Source of the DNA: HKCCE3408 sp039191215
GTDB lineage: Bacteria > Pseudomonadota > Alphaproteobacteria > Rhodobacterales > Rhodobacteraceae
NCBI GenBank assembly: GCA_039191215.1
Contig: JBCCXT010000020.1
Span: 1 to 60,615, forward strand
Direction: 5' to 3'
Length of the DNA: 60,615 nucleotides
Made by a program: the position numbers and the translations under genes. This document shows, piece after piece, positions 1 through 10,668 of the stretch (positions within the stretch are counted from its first letter, which is position 1; every line of letters begins with the position of its first letter). Under the pieces are notes generated by a model, which saw only the letters and a program-made list of their open reading frames with translations, was not told the origin of the DNA and ran no database searches.

Positions 1-1419
<1,419 letters not shown>

Positions 1420-1501
1420 TTGCGGCTCCTATGACGTGGCGACTGATTCGGCTTCGACTTATCCGGAAACACTTAGCGCGAATCATTGATTCGCACACCC
1501 A

Positions 1502-3409
1502 TCAACGCCTTTTTTCCTTGGTGGCAGCACGGTTCATTGTGTCGCGGAATCGGCTCACCATCTCATCGGTCGTGATGCCATCGCCGGTCCGCTCTTCGGT
1601 TGGCTGCACAGTTTGGTGCATTCGTTTGACCGCATGTTTGACCCGCCAACCCAGATGGGCGCCGGTGCTGTCGCTTGCAATCTCATCACGGCCTTCGGCC
1701 AGTTCATGGTCAATTCCGCGCCGTGCGGCCAGTTTGGCGAATTCCTCGGCCAGGCATGCCCGGGCCGTATCGGAAGCTTCTGGGTCGCGGATCCAGACCT
1801 GAAGGGCGATGTGGCCGAGCCCCATCAAGTTTTCAAGGGTTTTGCTAAGATTCTCTTGATCGAGTGTGGCGGCTAGATCAGAGGCGGTGGCTGCGGGATG
1901 GCTCAGCAGGTGCTGGGCGAGGCGTTGAAGCTCTGGCGTGTCGTGGTCCAAACGCTCCAGATCGGCCTCAAATGTTTCCACCAATTGGGGGTGGTGGGCC
2001 AAGGTGGCCAGGATCAGGCTCGCGCGCATGGGTGCCTCAGAAATGCCGCCCGCGGCGAGTGCGGAACCCGCGGTTTCAGCCCGTGGGGCAGATTCGGTCT
2101 GGCGAAATTTTTTCGCCCCCGGCTTTGTCCGGAAGAACTGCCAGCGCATGTCCTTAAGCGCTTGGGAATAATGATGTTTAAGGCTCGAATCTCGAATGAG
2201 AGAAACCGCCTGACCAAGGGCTTTATCGAGGCTTGCGCGCCGCTCCGGGCTGTCGAAGACGCGGCCTTCGGTTTCACGGCGCCAAAGCAGGTCAACCATC
2301 GGCAGGGCAGCGTCGAGCACATTTTGCATAGCCGCTGGACCACCTGAAGCGATCAGATCGTCGGGGTCTTGGCCCGGTGGCATCAACGCAAATCGCAAGC
2401 TCTTGCCGGGCGCCAGCAGCGGCAAGGCGATATCGATCAAGCGCATTGCGGCCCGCAAACCGGCGGTATCGCCGTCAAGCGCTATGATCGGCTCATCGGC
2501 CATGCGCCACATTAGCCGGAGCTGGTCTTCGGTGATCGCGGTGCCTAAAGGGGCAATGGCGGCCTCAAATCCGGCGGCAACCAGGGCGATCACATCCATA
2601 TAGCCTTCTGCGACAATGAGCGGCTGGCCCTTGCCGGCCGCCTCACGGGCGGGCCCGTGATTGTAAAGCGCGCGACCCTTGTCAAAAAGCGGCGTCTCGC
2701 GGGTGTTGAGGTATTTTGCCCGCGCATTCGGGTCCATCGCTCGGCCGCCAAAGCCGAGGATCCGGCCACGGGTGTCGCGGATGGGGAACATGATCCGGTC
2801 GCGAAACGCATCATAGGGTGCCCCGCCGTCATCGGGTTTGCTGGCAATCCCCGCCTCGATCAGATGGTCCTCGGGCAGGCCTTTCGCCCTCAGTGTGTCA
2901 AACGTGCCTTGCCGCGCGGCGGGGGCAAACCCGATCTCAAAGCGGTCCAAAAGCGGCTGGGTCAAACCACGCGCCTCGAGATAGGCGCGCGCATCGGCTG
3001 CTGCGCCTGTCTTGAGCTGCAACCGAAAGTGTTGCGATGCCGCTTCCGTGGCACGGGCCAACAGGGTTAGGTGATCGGCCTTCTCCTGGGCGCGCGGGTC
3101 CCGTTCCGGCAGCGGCATGCCCGCCTCGCGCGCCAGCATCTGGACCGCCTCGACGAAGCTCACATTTTCCGTTTCCTGAACGAAACTGAACAAGTCGCCT
3201 TTCTTGTGACAGCCAAAGCAGTAGTAAAAGCCCTTGCGATCCTCGACATGGAAGCTGGCCGTTTTTTCCTGGTGGAAGGGGCAGGGCGCCCACATATCGC
3301 CCTTGGCCTGGTTCGACTTCCGCTGGTCCCACATAACCTTGCGACCGACCACATCGCTAAGCGACGTGCGATTGCGCAATTCGTCTAGAAATCCCGGAGG
3401 AAAGGCCAT
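1502..3409 (-). CDS. dnaG: DNA primase DnaG
   Basis: Synthesises RNA primers at the replication fork. The 635-residue protein is of normal family length. The N-terminal CHC2-type zinc finger is visible as C43, H46, C64 and C67. The central TOPRIM catalytic domain shows IVAEGYMDVIAL and later ALDGDTAG, which supply the metal-binding acidic residues. The C-terminal third is the less conserved DnaB-binding part. The ATG at 3409 is chosen because the start MAFPPGFLDELRNR matches the usual primase N-terminus; the ribosome binding site is weak. rpoD follows 82 nt downstream. The upstream neighbour (3618) is divergent, so the promoter should lie in 3410-3617. Confidence 0.97.
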   Translation of the reverse strand: MAFPPGFLDELRNRTSLSDVVGRKVMWDQRKSNQAKGDMWAPCPFHQEKTASFHVEDRKGFYYCFGCHKKGDLFSFVQETENVSFVEAVQMLAREAGMPLPERDPRAQEKADHLTLLARATEAASQHFRLQLKTGAAADARAYLEARGLTQPLLDRFEIGFAPAARQGTFDTLRAKGLPEDHLIEAGIASKPDDGGAPYDAFRDRIMFPIRDTRGRILGFGGRAMDPNARAKYLNTRETPLFDKGRALYNHGPAREAAGKGQPLIVAEGYMDVIALVAAGFEAAIAPLGTAITEDQLRLMWRMADEPIIALDGDTAGLRAAMRLIDIALPLLAPGKSLRFALMPPGQDPDDLIASGGPAAMQNVLDAALPMVDLLWRRETEGRVFDSPERRASLDKALGQAVSLIRDSSLKHHYSQALKDMRWQFFRTKPGAKKFRQTESAPRAETAGSALAAGGISEAPMRASLILATLAHHPQLVETFEADLERLDHDTPELQRLAQHLLSHPAATASDLAATLDQENLSKTLENLMGLGHIALQVWIRDPEASDTARACLAEEFAKLAARRGIDHELAEGRDEIASDSTGAHLGWRVKHAVKRMHQTVQPTEERTGDGITTDEMVSRFRDTMNRAATKEKRR

Positions 3410-3617
3410 AGGAGCAGTATCGGCGCGCGGAGTGAGAGTGTCCAGATCGCGTGACCACTTCCGCCCGCGGAAAACGTGTCCCCCGCGACCGATTGCTTAG
3501 GCCCGGGAAACACACTGTGTTTTGGCAGAATTTGACTGAAATCGCGGCAAAATTGTGCAGAATGGGACCTGGGTGCGGCGGCGAGAGTGACTGTAATTGG
3601 TACTGGAGTTCGGGAAA

Positions 3618-4037
3618 ATGAAGCCGACCGTAGATTTTGCGCGCGATGAGCATGGCGCGGTAACTGTTGATTGGGTTGTTTTAACTGCCGCGATTGCCAC
3701 CCTTGGACTAGCATCGGTTTGGACGGTGTCTGACGGCAGCTTGTCCCTGTCCGATGAGCTTTCGGTTGAAATTGTGTCAGCCGCTGATGCGCTCGATCTC
3801 GACCTTCGAATTCTCACGCTAGACTATGTGACGACCAACGCGGTCAGCTACCGCCCCAACCAGATCCAAAACCGCTACAATCGGTTTTCGGGCCGGTCGA
3901 ATGCGCAGAACGCAAACGCAGTCCGCCACTGGACACGGCAGCTTGAAAACGATGACCCGGCTGTGGTCGCGCGCGCACAGGACAATTTGCAGGTCTTGGC
4001 GCTTGTCGCGCAAGAACGCGGGCTTGAGACGTTCTAA
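3618..4037 (+). CDS. Small Flp-pilin-like membrane protein
   Basis: A 139-residue protein of unknown role. The N-terminal part has the layout of Flp/TadE-type pseudopilins: a short charged leader (FARDEHGAVTVDW) with a Gly-Ala step, then one hydrophobic segment (VVLTAAIATLGLASV, residues about 20-35), then a polar C-terminal domain. The ATG at 3618 is preferred over an upstream TTG at 3597 because GGAG lies 9 nt before it. The stop codon overlaps the stop of the convergent soxG (shared 4034-4037). The Tad-type genes at 9482-12360 make a pilin-related role plausible, but no cleavage motif is certain. Confidence 0.75.
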   Translation: MKPTVDFARDEHGAVTVDWVVLTAAIATLGLASVWTVSDGSLSLSDELSVEIVSAADALDLDLRILTLDYVTTNAVSYRPNQIQNRYNRFSGRSNAQNANAVRHWTRQLENDDPAVVARAQDNLQVLALVAQERGLETF

Positions 4038-4570
4038 AGCGCCTTACGTGCGGCCAGTCCCGCCATCGCGGCCTTGATCTCATGCGCTGCGGTGCCAGCC
4101 ATGGATCGAAACACATAGATCCTGAATGTCTGCTCCTCTGTCCGGTGCAGCAGGCAATTCATATGTCCCAGAAGGGTGCGTGCTGTCCGCCCGACATCCA
4201 TCGCCAAATCGATGGGGACGAGGCGTGTCAGAACCTCGGCCGCGTCTGGCCCGGCTAGGTCGATCACGGCCCAAGCGTCACTTTGATCGGTCATCGCTGC
4301 GCCTGCAATCGGCGTCAGCGTGCCGCCGATTACAAAGTAGACGTCTAGGCCTGCCCAAAGGACCTCCCAATTTGCAGACTGGTTGGCGCAGCCGGTCGGC
4401 GGCAATGCGATGCCTGTTTGGGCCAACACGGCGGTCGACACAGCATCCTTTTGGCCATTGAACGGGGCAATTGACGTAATCCGTCGACCAGACATGTCGG
4501 TTGCGCGAACAGCACCAAGCTCCAGCGGCAAGAGCGCGTCAAAAGGTGATAGGGCGATCAGCTTAGCCAC
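4034..4570 (-). CDS. soxG: Sarcosine oxidase gamma subunit
   Basis: Small gamma subunit of heterotetrameric sarcosine oxidase, which oxidatively demethylates sarcosine and passes the methyl group to tetrahydrofolate. About 178 residues, of usual length. Recognised by the C-terminal SoxG pattern (DLAGPDAAEVLTRLVPIDL, then RIYVFRSMAGTAAHEI) and by its position after soxA. An ATG exists at 4585, but the GTG at 4570 is preferred because GGAGGG sits 7 nt upstream of it. With that start the gene overlaps the soxA stop by 8 nt, indicating translational coupling. The 3' end overlaps the convergent pilin-like gene by 4 nt. Confidence 0.9.
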   Translation of the reverse strand: MAKLIALSPFDALLPLELGAVRATDMSGRRITSIAPFNGQKDAVSTAVLAQTGIALPPTGCANQSANWEVLWAGLDVYFVIGGTLTPIAGAAMTDQSDAWAVIDLAGPDAAEVLTRLVPIDLAMDVGRTARTLLGHMNCLLHRTEEQTFRIYVFRSMAGTAAHEIKAAMAGLAARKAL

Positions 4571-7466
4571 GCATGCGCCCTCCATCGGGGTCGAAGAACT
4601 GCGGATCGGTCACCGTGCAGCGCACGCGTGTGTTGCGCAAATGGTCGGTGGCGAGGACCTCTTTGCCGATCCTGTTGTTCGCATCCGCGACAAAGCCAAG
4701 CGCGAGGTGAGACTTAAAGGTGGGCGAATAGCAAGGTGATGCGACATGGCCCAAAGTGTTGGCTCTGACCGGCTCGGCTCCGAGGTCGTAAAGATGCGCG
4801 CCGGCCAGCGGCATTTGATCCGGGTTGACGGGTCTGAGGCCCACAAGCCGAGGCCGCGCCGGATCGGTCAGGCCCGGGCGGCCAGCCGCGGCCCTGCCGA
4901 TGAAATCCTTCTTTTGCGACAGCATGCGGTCCATGCCGAGATCAGCAGCCGTGATCCGGCCGTCGATCTCAGAATGGGTGACAAAGCCCTTTTCGATCCG
5001 CAGGACGTTGAGCGCCTCCATCCCGTACGCCCCACCGCCCAGTGTCTCGGCGCGCGCGACCAGATCGCGGTAGAGGCTGGCGCCGTAGCGCGACGGCACG
5101 GCGATCTCATAGCCCGCCTCGCCAGAGAACGAGATGCGGAAGAGCCGCCCGGCAACTCCGCCCAGTTCGATCGGAGCAAAACCCATGAAAGGCAGATCGG
5201 GCATCTCATCGATGAGGCCCGTCAATAACTCAATCGCGCGCGGCCCGGCCACGGCGAATTGTGCCCAAGCTTCGGTGACCGAGATCGCTCGCACGTCCCA
5301 GCCAGGCCGCAGCACTTGGGCTGCGAAATCCAGATGTGTCATGACCTGACCGGCTGCGGCCGTTGTGGTTGTCATGACATAATGACCTTCGGCCAGGCAG
5401 GCGGTGGTTCCGTCATCCATGACGTGGCCGTCCTCGCGCAGCATGATCCCGTAGCGCACGCGGCCGGGTTTCAACGTCGAAAAGGTGTTGGCGTAGACAA
5501 AGTCCAGAAACGCGGCGGCGTCAGGGCCTTGGATATCGATCTTGCCCAGGGTGGAGACATCAGCCACACCCACGGCTTCGCGGACATAACCCACCTCGCG
5601 ACCACAGGCCTGGCGCCAGGTCGTCTCTCCGGGTGCCGGAAAGTAGCTCGGCCGGTACCAAAGCCCTGTCGCCACCATTGGCGCCGCGCGGGCAAGTGAC
5701 GCCGCATGGCTTGTGGTCAGCCGCTCCGGCGCGAAGCCTTTTGCGCGCGCTCCGGCACCCAGCGCGCTTAGTGAAACGGGAACAAAAGGTGGGCGATAGG
5801 TCGTTGTGCCGGTTTCTGGGATCGCGCGGCCGGTCGTATCCGCCAAGACAGCAAGGGCCGCAATGTTAGAGTTCTTGCCTTGATCAGGCGCCATGCCCTG
5901 CGTCGTGTAACGCTTCATATGCTCGACGGATGTGAAGTTTTCCGCCGCCGCGAGTTTGACGTCTTTGGTTGTGACGTCATTGGCAAAGTCGAGCCAGGCA
6001 CGGCCCGGCGCATCAACCGCCCAAAGCGCCGTGCCCTGGCCGGCATCGCGGTTCGCAACCGGCGCGTCGATCTTCGGCGCGGGTTGGCCAAGAGCCATAA
6101 GTGCTTTCAACCCGGCCTCCGCGCCGTTGGCGAGGCAGGCTTGGGTCGCGAATTGCCCTGCCGCGGCGCCTGCGGGCACCAGGCCAGGCACGGCGTTTTC
6201 GGCCGGTACAAAAGCGGCAATGCCAGCATCCCAGACCGGGCGGGCGCCCAAATGGCAACTTAAATGGACGTTCGGGTTCCAGCCGCCCGAAAGTGCCAGG
6301 CAGTCCACTTCGATCCGGCTTTCCTTGCTGCCACGTCGCACGGTGATGCTTTTCAGAGCGCGCCTGCCGCTTGTGCCGACCACTTCGCCTTGGATCAGAC
6401 GATACTCGCCTCGGGGTTCAACCTGATTGCGGGGATCGATCACGGCGGCCACCTTCACGCCAGCCGCCATGAGATCAACCGCCGTGCGATGCGCATCGTC
6501 GTTGGTGGCAAAAAGCGCCACGCGTTTGCCCGGCGCCACACCAAAGCGGTGCAGATAGCTGCGCACAGCGCTGGCCATCATCACACCGGGCCGGTCATTG
6601 GCAGGAAAGGCGATCGGGCGCTCGGTGGCGCCAGTGGCCAAAACCGCCTGATCTGCGGCAATACGCCAGAAACACTCGCGCGGCAGGCCCGGTGTTGCGG
6701 GTACATGCAGTCCGACCCGTTCTATCGCGCCATAGACACCGCCATCATACGCGCCGGTCACCGCCGTGCGGGTCATGATCCGCACGCCGAGTTCCCTCAG
6801 CCTTGTGATGGTCTGTTGCAGCCAGGCATAGACGGGCTGGCCTGCCACATCTTCGGCCTCGCTCAAGAGACGGCCACCCGGCGCGGTCCCCTCATCGGCC
6901 ATGATCACGCGCGCGCCGCCTTCCGCGGCGGCAAGCGCTGCCATCAGGCCCGCGGGACCAGCGCCGATCACCAACACGTCGCAGAATGCAAACGCCTTTT
7001 CATCGGCCCCTTCATCGTGACCACCGGAAAGCCGCCCGATCCCTGCGGCCCGGCGAATGACCGGCTCGTAGAGCTTTTCCCAAAAGGCGCGCGGCCACAT
7101 GAACGTCTTATAGTAAAAGCCCGCGCCCAAAAAAGGATGCAGCAGGTCATTTAGCGCCATCAGGTCCATATCAAGCGGGCCGACATGGTTTTGGCTTTTG
7201 GCGTCGAGCCCTTCGTAGAGCTCTTGCATCGTGGCGCGGACATTCGGCGTATCGCCGATCTGCATCAGCGCGTTCGGTTCCTCGGAGCCTGCCGTCAGGA
7301 CGCCGCGGGGGCGGTGGTATTTGAAGCTACGCCCCACGAGCCGCACGCCATTGGCCAGCAGTGCGGAGGCCAACGTATCGCCGGGATGGCCCCGGTACGA
7401 TTGCTCGTTGAAGGTGAAATTCACGCCTTGAGATCTGTCGATCCGGCCATAGCCCTCAACCCGCAT
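4563..7466 (-). CDS. soxA: Sarcosine oxidase alpha subunit
   Basis: Large subunit of heterotetrameric sarcosine oxidase; binds NAD+ and tetrahydrofolate. About 967 residues, usual for the family. The N-terminal 100 residues form the ferredoxin-like domain (GHPGDTLASALLANGV, then FKYHRPRGVLTAG). A Rossmann nucleotide-binding motif follows (VLVIGAGPAGLMAALAA, near 165-180). The C-terminal 380 residues are the GcvT-like folate-binding domain (GEAGYEIAVP, then GMEALNVLRIEKG). The ATG at 7466 is preferred over the one at 7505: it has a CGGAG sequence upstream and begins MRVEGYGRI. It overlaps the soxD end by 11 nt, consistent with coupling. Confidence 0.96.
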   Translation of the reverse strand: MRVEGYGRIDRSQGVNFTFNEQSYRGHPGDTLASALLANGVRLVGRSFKYHRPRGVLTAGSEEPNALMQIGDTPNVRATMQELYEGLDAKSQNHVGPLDMDLMALNDLLHPFLGAGFYYKTFMWPRAFWEKLYEPVIRRAAGIGRLSGGHDEGADEKAFAFCDVLVIGAGPAGLMAALAAAEGGARVIMADEGTAPGGRLLSEAEDVAGQPVYAWLQQTITRLRELGVRIMTRTAVTGAYDGGVYGAIERVGLHVPATPGLPRECFWRIAADQAVLATGATERPIAFPANDRPGVMMASAVRSYLHRFGVAPGKRVALFATNDDAHRTAVDLMAAGVKVAAVIDPRNQVEPRGEYRLIQGEVVGTSGRRALKSITVRRGSKESRIEVDCLALSGGWNPNVHLSCHLGARPVWDAGIAAFVPAENAVPGLVPAGAAAGQFATQACLANGAEAGLKALMALGQPAPKIDAPVANRDAGQGTALWAVDAPGRAWLDFANDVTTKDVKLAAAENFTSVEHMKRYTTQGMAPDQGKNSNIAALAVLADTTGRAIPETGTTTYRPPFVPVSLSALGAGARAKGFAPERLTTSHAASLARAAPMVATGLWYRPSYFPAPGETTWRQACGREVGYVREAVGVADVSTLGKIDIQGPDAAAFLDFVYANTFSTLKPGRVRYGIMLREDGHVMDDGTTACLAEGHYVMTTTTAAAGQVMTHLDFAAQVLRPGWDVRAISVTEAWAQFAVAGPRAIELLTGLIDEMPDLPFMGFAPIELGGVAGRLFRISFSGEAGYEIAVPSRYGASLYRDLVARAETLGGGAYGMEALNVLRIEKGFVTHSEIDGRITAADLGMDRMLSQKKDFIGRAAAGRPGLTDPARPRLVGLRPVNPDQMPLAGAHLYDLGAEPVRANTLGHVASPCYSPTFKSHLALGFVADANNRIGKEVLATDHLRNTRVRCTVTDPQFFDPDGGRMRG

Positions 7467-7719
7467 GGCGGGTCTCCGAAGCCAGCTCGACACCGAGGAT
7501 CTCATGCGTGAGGGTGTTTCTGGTAACGATCAGCCAGGCGCCACAGCCGCCTGTATGTTGCCATAGCTCGCGCGAGACGCCTGCAGGGTTGTCACGCAGA
7601 TGCAGGTAGTCGTGCCAATCGGGCGACCAATCGGTCCCTTCGGGCCGATCCAGGGCAGCGCCGCGAATGGTAAATTCCCGCAAATCGCGGTAGCCGCAAA
7701 TGGGGCACCTTATGAGCAT
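7456..7719 (-). CDS. soxD: Sarcosine oxidase delta subunit
   Basis: Small zinc-containing delta subunit of heterotetrameric sarcosine oxidase, 87 residues. The zinc ligands are visible: C5 and C8 in CPICG, and H55 and C59 in HTGGCGAW. The WHDYLHLRDNPAG block is typical of the family. Its ATG overlaps the stop of the upstream small exported protein in a TAATG arrangement, and its own 3' end overlaps soxA, so the reading frames are tightly coupled. Confidence 0.95.
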   Translation of the reverse strand: MLIRCPICGYRDLREFTIRGAALDRPEGTDWSPDWHDYLHLRDNPAGVSRELWQHTGGCGAWLIVTRNTLTHEILGVELASETRHAG

Positions 7720-8111
7720 TAGGTAGGCCCCCCGCAGAATCGGCTTTCGCTGCGTGCCAGCGCGTAGCGTTCTGGGATCACGCTGCCATTACCCAAATCC
7801 AGCTCGCCCATGGCAAACCTCTCGGTGATAACCTCAATGCCGGAATCTGTTGCATTGATGGCAAGCGCGCCACCAGCCTGGGACGCAATGCAAGCCCTGT
7901 CCGTCGGGCAGACGGCGAGAGTTTCTGCTTGGCCGCCTGGGCCTTCAGCCTGGATCGTCGCGTAGCGGCCCTGACGGGCAGCATTGTGGAAAATATACAT
8001 GCTTAGCGCTGAAACAGGGCGATTTTCCAGGCCAGATATCGCAAAACAACCCATCGTATCGGCGGCAAGCGGTGTGGCCAGCAACGCGCTAATGAAGATT
8101 ATGCTGCGCAA
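7719..8111 (-). CDS. Small exported protein inside the sarcosine oxidase operon
   Basis: Unrecognised 130-residue protein. The first 17 residues (MRSIIFISALLATPLAA) look like a Sec signal peptide. The mature part has four cysteines (including MGCFAIS, CPTDRACIAS and FCGGP), which would allow disulphides in the periplasm. The gene overlaps the 3' end of soxB by 23 nt and shares a TAATG with soxD, so it is firmly embedded in the operon even though the oxidase is cytoplasmic. Its function is unknown; nothing visible links it chemically to sarcosine. Confidence 0.8.
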   Translation of the reverse strand: MRSIIFISALLATPLAADTMGCFAISGLENRPVSALSMYIFHNAARQGRYATIQAEGPGGQAETLAVCPTDRACIASQAGGALAINATDSGIEVITERFAMGELDLGNGSVIPERYALARSESRFCGGPT

Positions 8112-9342
8112 CGGTCGCCTCCTCGTCCATCAGCCCACGGCCCGTTTCGAAGCGGTCCAGCCGGTAGCGATAGGCCGGGTCATGGGGCCTGTCGGTGGCC
8201 ATCAGATGGGCAAATGAATAGCCCGAGCCCGGCACAGCCTTAAAGCCGCCATAACACCAGCCGCAATTCAGGTAGAGCCCCTCGATATGCGTGCGGTCGA
8301 TGATCGGTGAGCCATCAGGCGACATATCCATGATCCCGCCCCAGGACCGCAGCATCTTTGCCCGCCCGATCATCGGCATCAGCGTCATGCCGGCCTCGAC
8401 CACATGTTCAGCCATCGGAAGGTTGCCGCGCTGCGCATATGACGGGTAGAAGTCTAGGTCGCCGCCGAAGACGAGCCCGCCCTTGTCGGACTGACTGATG
8501 TAAAAATGTCCCATCCCGTAGGTCACGACCATGTCGAGGCAGGGTTTCAGCCCTTCCGTCACAAAAGCCTGAAGGACGTGGCTCTCGATGGGCAAGCGCA
8601 TGCCGGCCATGGCGGCGACCTGGCCTGAGCGTCCGGCCACCACGATGCCAACCTTCTTGGCCCGGATCGCGCCGCGCGTGGTCTGCACGCCGGTCACGCG
8701 TCCCTGCTCGATGTCGATCCCCGTAACCTCGCAATTTTGCAGCAGGTCGACCCCGCGTTGGTCTGCGCCCCGGGCGAAACCCCAGGCCACCGCGTCATGG
8801 CGCGCTGAGCCGCCGCGGGCATGGTAGAGCCCGCCGAAGATCGGAAACCGGGTTTGGTCGTAATCCAGCATCGGCAGATGTGCGCGTACGCCCGCGGTGT
8901 CGAGAAGCTCCGCGTCGTCGCCCTGGCTGATCATCATGTTGCCGCGCCGGGCGAATGCGTCCCGCTGACCGTCGGAATGGAACAGATTGATGATGCCGCG
9001 CTGACTGTGCATCACATTGTAGTTGAGATCGGTTTCCAGCCCTTCCCAAAGCTTGAGCGAATGGGAGTAGAATTGCGAGTTACCCTCAAGCCCGTAATTG
9101 GCCCGCACGATGGTTGTGTTGCGCCCGATATTGCCGGAGCCGAGATAGCCCTTTTCCAGAACGGCGATATTGGTCAGCCCATGATTTTTCGCCAGGTAAT
9201 AGGCGGTGGCCAGGCCGTGGCCGCCGCCGCCGATGATCAGCGCGTCGTATTCTGACTTTGGGTCTGGGCTACGCCAGGCTTTCGGCCAACCGCGATTGCC
9301 CAAAAGCCCCTGTTTGGCGATTGCCCATGCCGAATAGCGCAT
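8089..9342 (-). CDS. soxB: Sarcosine oxidase beta subunit
   Basis: Catalytic flavin subunit of heterotetrameric sarcosine oxidase, 417 residues, normal length. The N-terminus (MRYSAWAIAKQGLLGNRGW) is typical. The FAD-binding dinucleotide fold is DALIIGGGGHGLATAYYLA near 33-51. RNTTIVRANYG and, near the C-terminus, GGIMDMSPDGSPIID are DAO-family blocks. It is the first gene of the operon soxB, exported protein, soxD, soxA, soxG. A terminator of the preceding Tad gene cluster lies 20-50 nt upstream, so the sox promoter should lie just before the start or between that hairpin and the ATG. Confidence 0.96.
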   Translation of the reverse strand: MRYSAWAIAKQGLLGNRGWPKAWRSPDPKSEYDALIIGGGGHGLATAYYLAKNHGLTNIAVLEKGYLGSGNIGRNTTIVRANYGLEGNSQFYSHSLKLWEGLETDLNYNVMHSQRGIINLFHSDGQRDAFARRGNMMISQGDDAELLDTAGVRAHLPMLDYDQTRFPIFGGLYHARGGSARHDAVAWGFARGADQRGVDLLQNCEVTGIDIEQGRVTGVQTTRGAIRAKKVGIVVAGRSGQVAAMAGMRLPIESHVLQAFVTEGLKPCLDMVVTYGMGHFYISQSDKGGLVFGGDLDFYPSYAQRGNLPMAEHVVEAGMTLMPMIGRAKMLRSWGGIMDMSPDGSPIIDRTHIEGLYLNCGWCYGGFKAVPGSGYSFAHLMATDRPHDPAYRYRLDRFETGRGLMDEEATVAQHNLH

Positions 9343-9360
9343 ACCGCTGGTTCGTCCCCG

Positions 9361-9393
9361 AAAAAGAAACAGGCCGGTCGTTTGCGCCGGCCT
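9361..9393 (-). terminator. Intrinsic terminator of the TadG/TadE cluster
   Basis: On the minus strand AGGCCGG pairs with CCGGCCT around a 9-nt loop (9371-9393), followed by GTTTCTTTTT (9361-9370). This is a standard rho-independent terminator. It ends the 12360 to 9482 transcript and separates it from soxB. Confidence 0.85.
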
Positions 9394-9481
9394 ACGCTGC
9401 GCCAGATTAGGCGGGCGGTTGTCTGGGGGAAAGCCCGGTCGCGTCCTTCATAGGTCTGGACGCGACACGGGTCAGATTGGA

Positions 9482-10087
9482 TTACAGTGTTGCCGTCGGA
9501 TTGGCGTTGTCGTCATGCACACAGCTTGTGCAGGTTGGATCGGTGCCATCATCAAAGCGGATGAACGGCGTGAAACGCGGGCGTGTCACAGTGAAATTGG
9601 TGAACATGATGTCGTTCAGACCCATGTCGAAATAGGGGATATACGGGATCCAGGTTTCGACGATGATGACATATTCACCCGGTGCCATGATCGGCAGTTG
9701 ATCCAGCATGCCTGGAATGTCGTCGGGGCGCAAACGGGTCTGGCCGCCGGTCGGGAACGAATCCGTTCCGTTGTCAGCCAGCAAGTACTCAGTGCCGTTG
9801 AAGTGGATTTGGCTGACCCGCATCGAGCTGCCCTGCGGATTGCGTGAAATGTGGTCGAAGACCGCCTGATAGCCGTCGATATCGCTTTCAAAGATCGGGC
9901 GGTCCTGGCCCTGGCGCGAAATGACATCGGCAATGGCGTAGGTCGCTTTGAGCGAGGTGTTATAGGTACGGAACGCATCGAAGAAGATGAAGGAACCGAC
10001 AAAGCACCAGGCCAAGATCGGTGTGATGATCACCGCCTCGAAGGCGACGGCGGCGCGGGATTCTTTAAAAAAGCGGAACATGTTCAT
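9482..10087 (-). CDS. TadE-like pseudopilin protein
   Basis: A 201-residue protein with a single N-terminal hydrophobic segment (AVAFEAVIITPILAWCFVG, residues 12-30) preceded by a short basic leader. The conserved glutamate five residues into that segment is typical of TadE/pseudopilins. The rest is predicted to lie outside the membrane and ends in a CTSC cysteine pair. It is the last gene of a three-gene minus-strand cluster with another TadE-like and a TadG-like protein, and is followed by a strong terminator. A role in pilus or surface-structure assembly is inferred from family resemblance. Confidence 0.8.
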   Translation of the reverse strand: MNMFRFFKESRAAVAFEAVIITPILAWCFVGSFIFFDAFRTYNTSLKATYAIADVISRQGQDRPIFESDIDGYQAVFDHISRNPQGSSMRVSQIHFNGTEYLLADNGTDSFPTGGQTRLRPDDIPGMLDQLPIMAPGEYVIIVETWIPYIPYFDMGLNDIMFTNFTVTRPRFTPFIRFDDGTDPTCTSCVHDDNANPTATL

Positions 10088-10097
10088 GGGTGGCCAC

Positions 10098-10649
10098 CTA
10101 AATGTCCGGCTCGTTCACAAAGACCGAGGCGGAGGTCATATGGACATTGTCGTTATTGTCGCGCGTCAGGTTCAGGCCAAAGCCCGAAAACGGCAGAATA
10201 CGCGCAACCTCGGCGCAGACCCGGATCAGCATCAACTCATCCTCACCGGCGGCTGCGCGGCGGGTGTCAAATTCGTTGGCCGGGTTGATGGTGCCGTCGC
10301 GATCGACACAGAGCGTATCGTCGCCGGGAAGCGCGTAGTTTGACTGGTCGATCTCTCGCAAATCGATGACCAGCACGTCCTCGCAATTCGGCAGCACAAT
10401 CGTGTTGCCACAGATGTACGTGCGGATGTCGCTGACGGCGATGTTTTCGTTGTCGGTCAGCCGCAACAGACGAACCGTGTTGTCGAGCGAGCGTTCCAGC
10501 ATCACCTGTCTGATCAAGATCAGCGCTGTTTCGAACACGGCGATGAACAGGATCATAATGATCGGGAAGACGATGCAAAACTCTAACGTGGCGGTCGCCC
10601 GGTCAGACCGGGCGAACGCTCGCAAGTTGGATATCTGGAACACGCTCAC
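10098..10649 (-). CDS. TadE-like pseudopilin protein
   Basis: About 183 residues. The TadE-type N-terminal transmembrane segment is clear (ATLEFCIVFPIIMILFIAVF), with the characteristic Glu a few residues in. The polar remainder contains three cysteines (two in YICGNTIVLPNCED, one in VDRD-type sequence). The GTG at 10649 is chosen because CGAGGA lies 6 nt before it; another GTG at 10667 is possible and would almost abut the TadG-like stop at 10669. It sits between the TadG-like gene and the second TadE-like gene, 10 nt from the latter, so all three are one operon. Confidence 0.8.
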   Translation of the reverse strand: MSVFQISNLRAFARSDRATATLEFCIVFPIIMILFIAVFETALILIRQVMLERSLDNTVRLLRLTDNENIAVSDIRTYICGNTIVLPNCEDVLVIDLREIDQSNYALPGDDTLCVDRDGTINPANEFDTRRAAAGEDELMLIRVCAEVARILPFSGFGLNLTRDNNDNVHMTSASVFVNEPDI

Positions 10650-10668
10650 TATGGATCCTCGTGCCACT

